A stretch of DNA of 48,439 bases from the NCBI GenBank assembly GCA_000508865.1, contig BAHP02000073.1, forward strand, positions 1-48,439, written 5' to 3'. Position 1 is the stretch's first letter. Every line of letters starts with the position of its first letter. Below are positions 45,963 to 48,439 of the stretch, one piece after another. The notes beneath the pieces were generated by a model. The model searched no databases. It saw only the letters and a program-made list of their open reading frames with translations, and had not been told where the DNA came from. Source of the stretch: Clostridiales bacterium VE202-01 (GTDB lineage Bacteria; Bacillota_I; Bacilli_A; Erysipelotrichales; Coprobacillaceae). The translations under genes were made by a program, and so were the position numbers.

Positions 45963-46535
45963 ATGGCTAAAAAATTTATCGTTGAAACTTCTGCAAGACA
46001 TATTCATTTATCAAATGAAGACTTAGAAACATTATTTGGAAAGGGATATCAATTAACAAACAAAAAAGATCTTTCACAACCAGGACAATTTGCATGTGTT
46101 GAAAAAGTAACTGTTGTTGGTACTAAAGGAGAACAAAAAATGTCTGTTTTAGGTCCTACACGTAATGCTACTCAAGTTGAATTATCTTTAACTGATGCTC
46201 GTTCATTAGGACTTCAAGCGGCAATTAGAGAATCTGGAGATATTGAAGGAACTGCAGGTTGTAAATTAATCGGTCCTGCTGGTGAAGTTGAAATTCCTTG
46301 TGGAGTAATCGCAGCTAAAAGACATATTCACATGACACCTGCTGATGCTAAAGAATTTGGTGTTGAAGATAAGGAAATCGTTAGTGTTAAAATCGATACT
46401 GAAGGTCGTTCATTAATCTTTGGTGATGTAGTTTGCCGTGTAAGTGAAAATTATGCTACTGCAATGCATATTGATACAGATGAATCTAATGCAGCTGGTT
46501 GTGGTAGAGAAGTATATGGAACAATCGTAAAATAA
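45963..46535 (+). CDS. pduL: PduL-type phosphate acyltransferase (phosphotransacetylase)
   Basis: PduL converts acyl-CoA (acetyl- or propionyl-CoA) and phosphate to acyl phosphate. The 190-aa protein has both zinc-binding repeats: SARHIHLS near the N-terminus and AAKRHIHMTPADA in the second half, plus VLGPTRNATQVELS and a C-terminal GCGREVYG. It starts directly at the first repeat with no N-terminal encapsulation peptide, and no microcompartment genes are near, so it is probably a cytosolic enzyme for acetate formation and ATP production in place of Pta. Confidence 0.9.
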   Translation: MAKKFIVETSARHIHLSNEDLETLFGKGYQLTNKKDLSQPGQFACVEKVTVVGTKGEQKMSVLGPTRNATQVELSLTDARSLGLQAAIRESGDIEGTAGCKLIGPAGEVEIPCGVIAAKRHIHMTPADAKEFGVEDKEIVSVKIDTEGRSLIFGDVVCRVSENYATAMHIDTDESNAAGCGREVYGTIVK

Positions 46536-46560
46536 AAAAGCCTTTGGCTTTTTTTATTTT
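46534..46560 (+). terminator. Terminator of pduL
   Basis: AAAAAGCC / GGCTTTTT stem with a 3-nt loop and T run immediately after the stop codon. Confidence 0.8.
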
Positions 46561-46605
46561 ATTAAATTATTGTCGAATTATGTTATAATGTTTCTAGGTG
46601 ATGAT

Positions 46606-47238
46606 ATGAAAATACTAGATGCATTAGGTAAAACAAAAAAAGCAATTGGTGGCATAGTTGCGATTTTATTAGTAGCAATACTTATTTTCTATGCTGGAAC
46701 AAGGTTTGCTAGTGGTAGTGATGAACCAAAAATTACTGCAACTGGTTTGACCCAGCAGTTACAAGAAATTGAAGAATTAGCTACAATGTCATACAATTAT
46801 ACTAAAGTTGGTAAATTTTCAGATAATCTCAAATTCAATGGCTGGGATATCCCATTAACTCAAAAAAGTTTTTTAATTACATATAATGGTAAATTAAAAG
46901 CTGGTATTAAAATGGATAAAATAAAAACGTCAATTGAAAACAATACTATTGTAGTTTCTATTCCAGAAATTGAAATCTTAAGTAATGAAATAGATGAAAA
47001 CAGCATTGAAGTCTACGATGAAACCAAAAACGTTTTTAATCCTATTTCAATATCTGATTACACTGCTTTTGCAAAAAAGCAAAAAGAAACCGTAGCAGAA
47101 GAAGCAATCGAAAATGGCTTATTAAGTGAAGCTGCTACTAAAACACAAAGCACAATAAAAAAATATTTAAATGCTATTCCTGGAATTAGTGATTCATATG
47201 AAATAGAAGTAAAATTTTTAGAATCAGATACAAACTAA
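46606..47238 (+). CDS. DUF4230-like membrane-anchored protein
   Basis: 210 aa: one N-terminal transmembrane helix (about 15-36), then the extracytoplasmic DUF4230 domain (LTQQLQEIEELATMSYNY, SFLITYNGKLKAGIKMDKI, TIVVSIPEIEILSNEID, then a helix and YLNAIPGI). The role is unknown. ATG 46606 is chosen because AGGTGAT lies before it; an in-frame start at 46570 overlaps the promoter. Extended -10 TGTTATAAT (46581-46589) is a good promoter element. Confidence 0.8.
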   Translation: MKILDALGKTKKAIGGIVAILLVAILIFYAGTRFASGSDEPKITATGLTQQLQEIEELATMSYNYTKVGKFSDNLKFNGWDIPLTQKSFLITYNGKLKAGIKMDKIKTSIENNTIVVSIPEIEILSNEIDENSIEVYDETKNVFNPISISDYTAFAKKQKETVAEEAIENGLLSEAATKTQSTIKKYLNAIPGISDSYEIEVKFLESDTN

Positions 47239-47259
47239 CTTCTCATAATATTGCAAAAA

Positions 47260-47296
47260 CGAATGAATAGTTTTTAATTATTCATTCGCTTTTTTA
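47260..47296 (+). terminator. Terminator of the DUF4230 gene
   Basis: CGAATGAATA (47260-47269) pairs perfectly with TATTCATTCG (47279-47288) and is followed by CTTTTTTA. Confidence 0.8.
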
Positions 47297-47439
47297 TGTC
47301 CCGTTTTTAATTTCTCCTCATTCATAACAAAAAAATATCCAAATATTTATTTACCTGGATACTTTCAGGTATTTTTGCCGCACTAAAAAAGAAACTAGCT
47401 TTCTTTTTTTAATTTCTAGCTTATTGATTTTTTCTTCAT

Positions 47440-47830
47440 ATTCTTTGTTTTTTTATTTATATCTGTGATATTTCCTTAGATTATGTCTTATTCCAACTAA
47501 CAGTATCTCTTTTTTACACCATTTTCTCCCCTTCGTCGTAATCTTCCATATCCTTGATTTGCTTTTATATCACCAAATGTTCTTTCTGTTGCACTGCTTA
47601 TTTATTAGTTTTTTTCCTTCTTTGCTTTCTAGATTTTCTCTGACTTCTTTTTGATATATGGTCTTACTCAACTTTAGCAAGCAGGACTAAAACGAAACAT
47701 CATAACCATGGATATTTCTGTGAGAGAAGTCGACATACTTATTTATATTTACCTCCCGAGCGATTTCTAAAACAGTTCTACAAATATCATCATGGAAACA
47801 TCTTTTTCAAAAGAAAAAGAAAAATCCAGT
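47440..47830 (-). mobile_element. Relic of an IS1182-family insertion sequence
   Basis: On the minus strand, the N-terminal end of a transposase (TVLEIAREVNINKYVDFSH, near 47815-47720) runs into its C-terminal end (SATERTFGDIKANQGYGRLRR, near 47580-47500, then KKEILLVGIRHNLRKYH), with an internal deletion and several frame changes. These are the ends of an IS1182-type DDE transposase, which is normally about 450-550 aa. An A/T-rich hairpin near 47384-47410 may be the old end. Nothing in it can be functional. The rest of the gap 47297-47440 shows no gene. Confidence 0.7.
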
Positions 47831-47874
47831 CGCAAATAAGATTAAAATGAGTTATAATTTGAAATTATTATACC

Positions 47875-47901
47875 AAAAAGCGCTCGCTTGAGCGCTTTTT
47901 T
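47875..47901. terminator. Bidirectional terminator beside the surface esterase gene
   Basis: AAAAAGCGCTC / GAGCGCTTTTT perfect 11-bp stem, GCTT loop, T run on each side; it follows the esterase stop at 47956 by about 55 bases on the minus strand. Confidence 0.85.
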
Positions 47902-47955
47902 GTTTTATAAAACTGTAAAATAATTATTTACTCATCACAGTCTTTTTTAGTTTAA

Positions 47956-48439
47956 TTAAATTCTTTTTTTAGTAACATAAACTCCTGCAACTGTCAACAT
48001 GATCAACATACCTAGACCTGCAAAGTTAACATCATCGCCTGTTGTAATTGAATTATTAGAATCAGATACTGATGGTTCAATTACATCTGGATCTACATCT
48101 ACAGCTTTAGTTTGTTTAGCTAACCATTGCCATGCATTTACACCATTTTCATCATAACATTCATTATTATCAAAATATGTCCATGACCAGTGTCCATCAT
48201 ATTGATATGGATTTCCTTCTGCATCTGTAAATCTTCCTGTTGTATCATGTACATCTTCAAATGCTGATACGTGTACATTTTGCGCACCTGCTGCTAATAA
48301 TCTTTCGATCGTTGCTTCGCTGCATAATGTTGGATTTACTGTTCCATCATTTTTTGCATATGTAAACCAGATTGGCATATCTTTTATTGCTTCGATTTGT
48401 TCATCTGTTATATATTGATCCTGATATGCTTCACAGATT
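47956..48439 (-). CDS. C-terminal part of a surface-anchored esterase (alpha/beta hydrolase), cut by the window edge
   Basis: Only the last ~160 codons lie in the window; the frame is open to the edge. FTYAKNDGTVNP holds the probable catalytic Asp and DGHWSWTYF the catalytic His of a feruloyl-/PHB-type esterase, and NAWQWLAKQ is the usual end of such domains. After a Val/Asp/Ser linker the protein ends with TTGDDVNFAGLGMLIMLTVAGVYVTKKR in two parts: a TGD motif, one hydrophobic helix and a basic tail, like sortase-type anchors but without a canonical LPXTG. The nucleophile Ser and signal peptide lie outside the window. Confidence 0.7.
   Translation of the reverse strand, partial: ICEAYQDQYITDEQIEAIKDMPIWFTYAKNDGTVNPTLCSEATIERLLAAGAQNVHVSAFEDVHDTTGRFTDAEGNPYQYDGHWSWTYFDNNECYDENGVNAWQWLAKQTKAVDVDPDVIEPSVSDSNNSITTGDDVNFAGLGMLIMLTVAGVYVTKKRI

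Overview
The window comes from a low-GC, AT-rich Firmicute. The gene set (RqcP, the cdaA-cdaR-glmM operon, CBS/DRTGG-type pyrophosphatase, QueH, NfnAB, OmpR and LytTR regulators, an IS1182-type transposase relic, a Tn4451-type serine recombinase relic) fits an anaerobic gut Erysipelotrichia/Clostridia-like bacterium. That placement is an inference from gene content, not from a marker search.

Layout. 1-6.2 kb (minus strand): an M18 aminopeptidase; a YheO-type regulator / Mn-pyrophosphatase / RqcP operon; a broken XRE-type regulator; a flavodoxin-fold oxidoreductase with a GNAT acetyltransferase. 6.28-8.80 kb (plus): a two-component system flanked by two PepSY proteins. 8.88-11.1 kb (minus): the NfnAB-type transhydrogenase. 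11.4-15.6 kb (plus): a HAD phosphatase, then tgt-queA and queH, the late steps of queuosine synthesis; queH looks leaderless. 15.6-20.1 kb (minus): a FAD/Rieske oxidoreductase and the nadA-nadB-nadC operon. 20.3-24.0 kb (minus): a four-gene chaperone module (zinc-ribbon membrane protein, DUF5685-like protein, J-domain protein with a Cys-rich tail, Hsp70) without a CIRCE element.

24.1-30.8 kb is an accessory region of small membrane proteins, lipoproteins, truncated genes and a partly duplicated LytTR-regulator locus. One copy of the duplicated orphan gene is split by a relic about 1.64 kb long that carries the end of a large serine recombinase. Both copies keep a pair of LytTR-like direct repeats and an extended -10, which is the best candidate here for an undescribed (peptide- or bacteriocin-type) regulon, although much of it is decayed.

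31-34.8 kb (minus): an OmpR two-component system with a LURP-one-related protein and a MATE exporter. 34.9-38.5 kb: glmM-cdaR-cdaA, for c-di-AMP synthesis and cell-wall precursor supply. 38.7-39.3 kb (plus): ferritin. 39.7-45.7 kb (minus): gltB-gltD glutamate synthase. 45.9-47.2 kb (plus): a PduL phosphotransacylase and a DUF4230-like membrane protein. 47.4-47.8 kb: an IS1182-type relic. 47.9 kb to the window end: the C-terminal part of a surface-anchored esterase.

Quality warning. Conserved genes are interrupted by single-base indels: gltB (~44663), nadA twice (~19863 and ~19306), dnaK (~20567), the DUF5685 gene (~23205) and the XRE regulator (~4840). In every case one base restores a family-length protein. 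This may reflect assembly errors rather than gene loss, so those entries should be read as full genes whose frames need checking.
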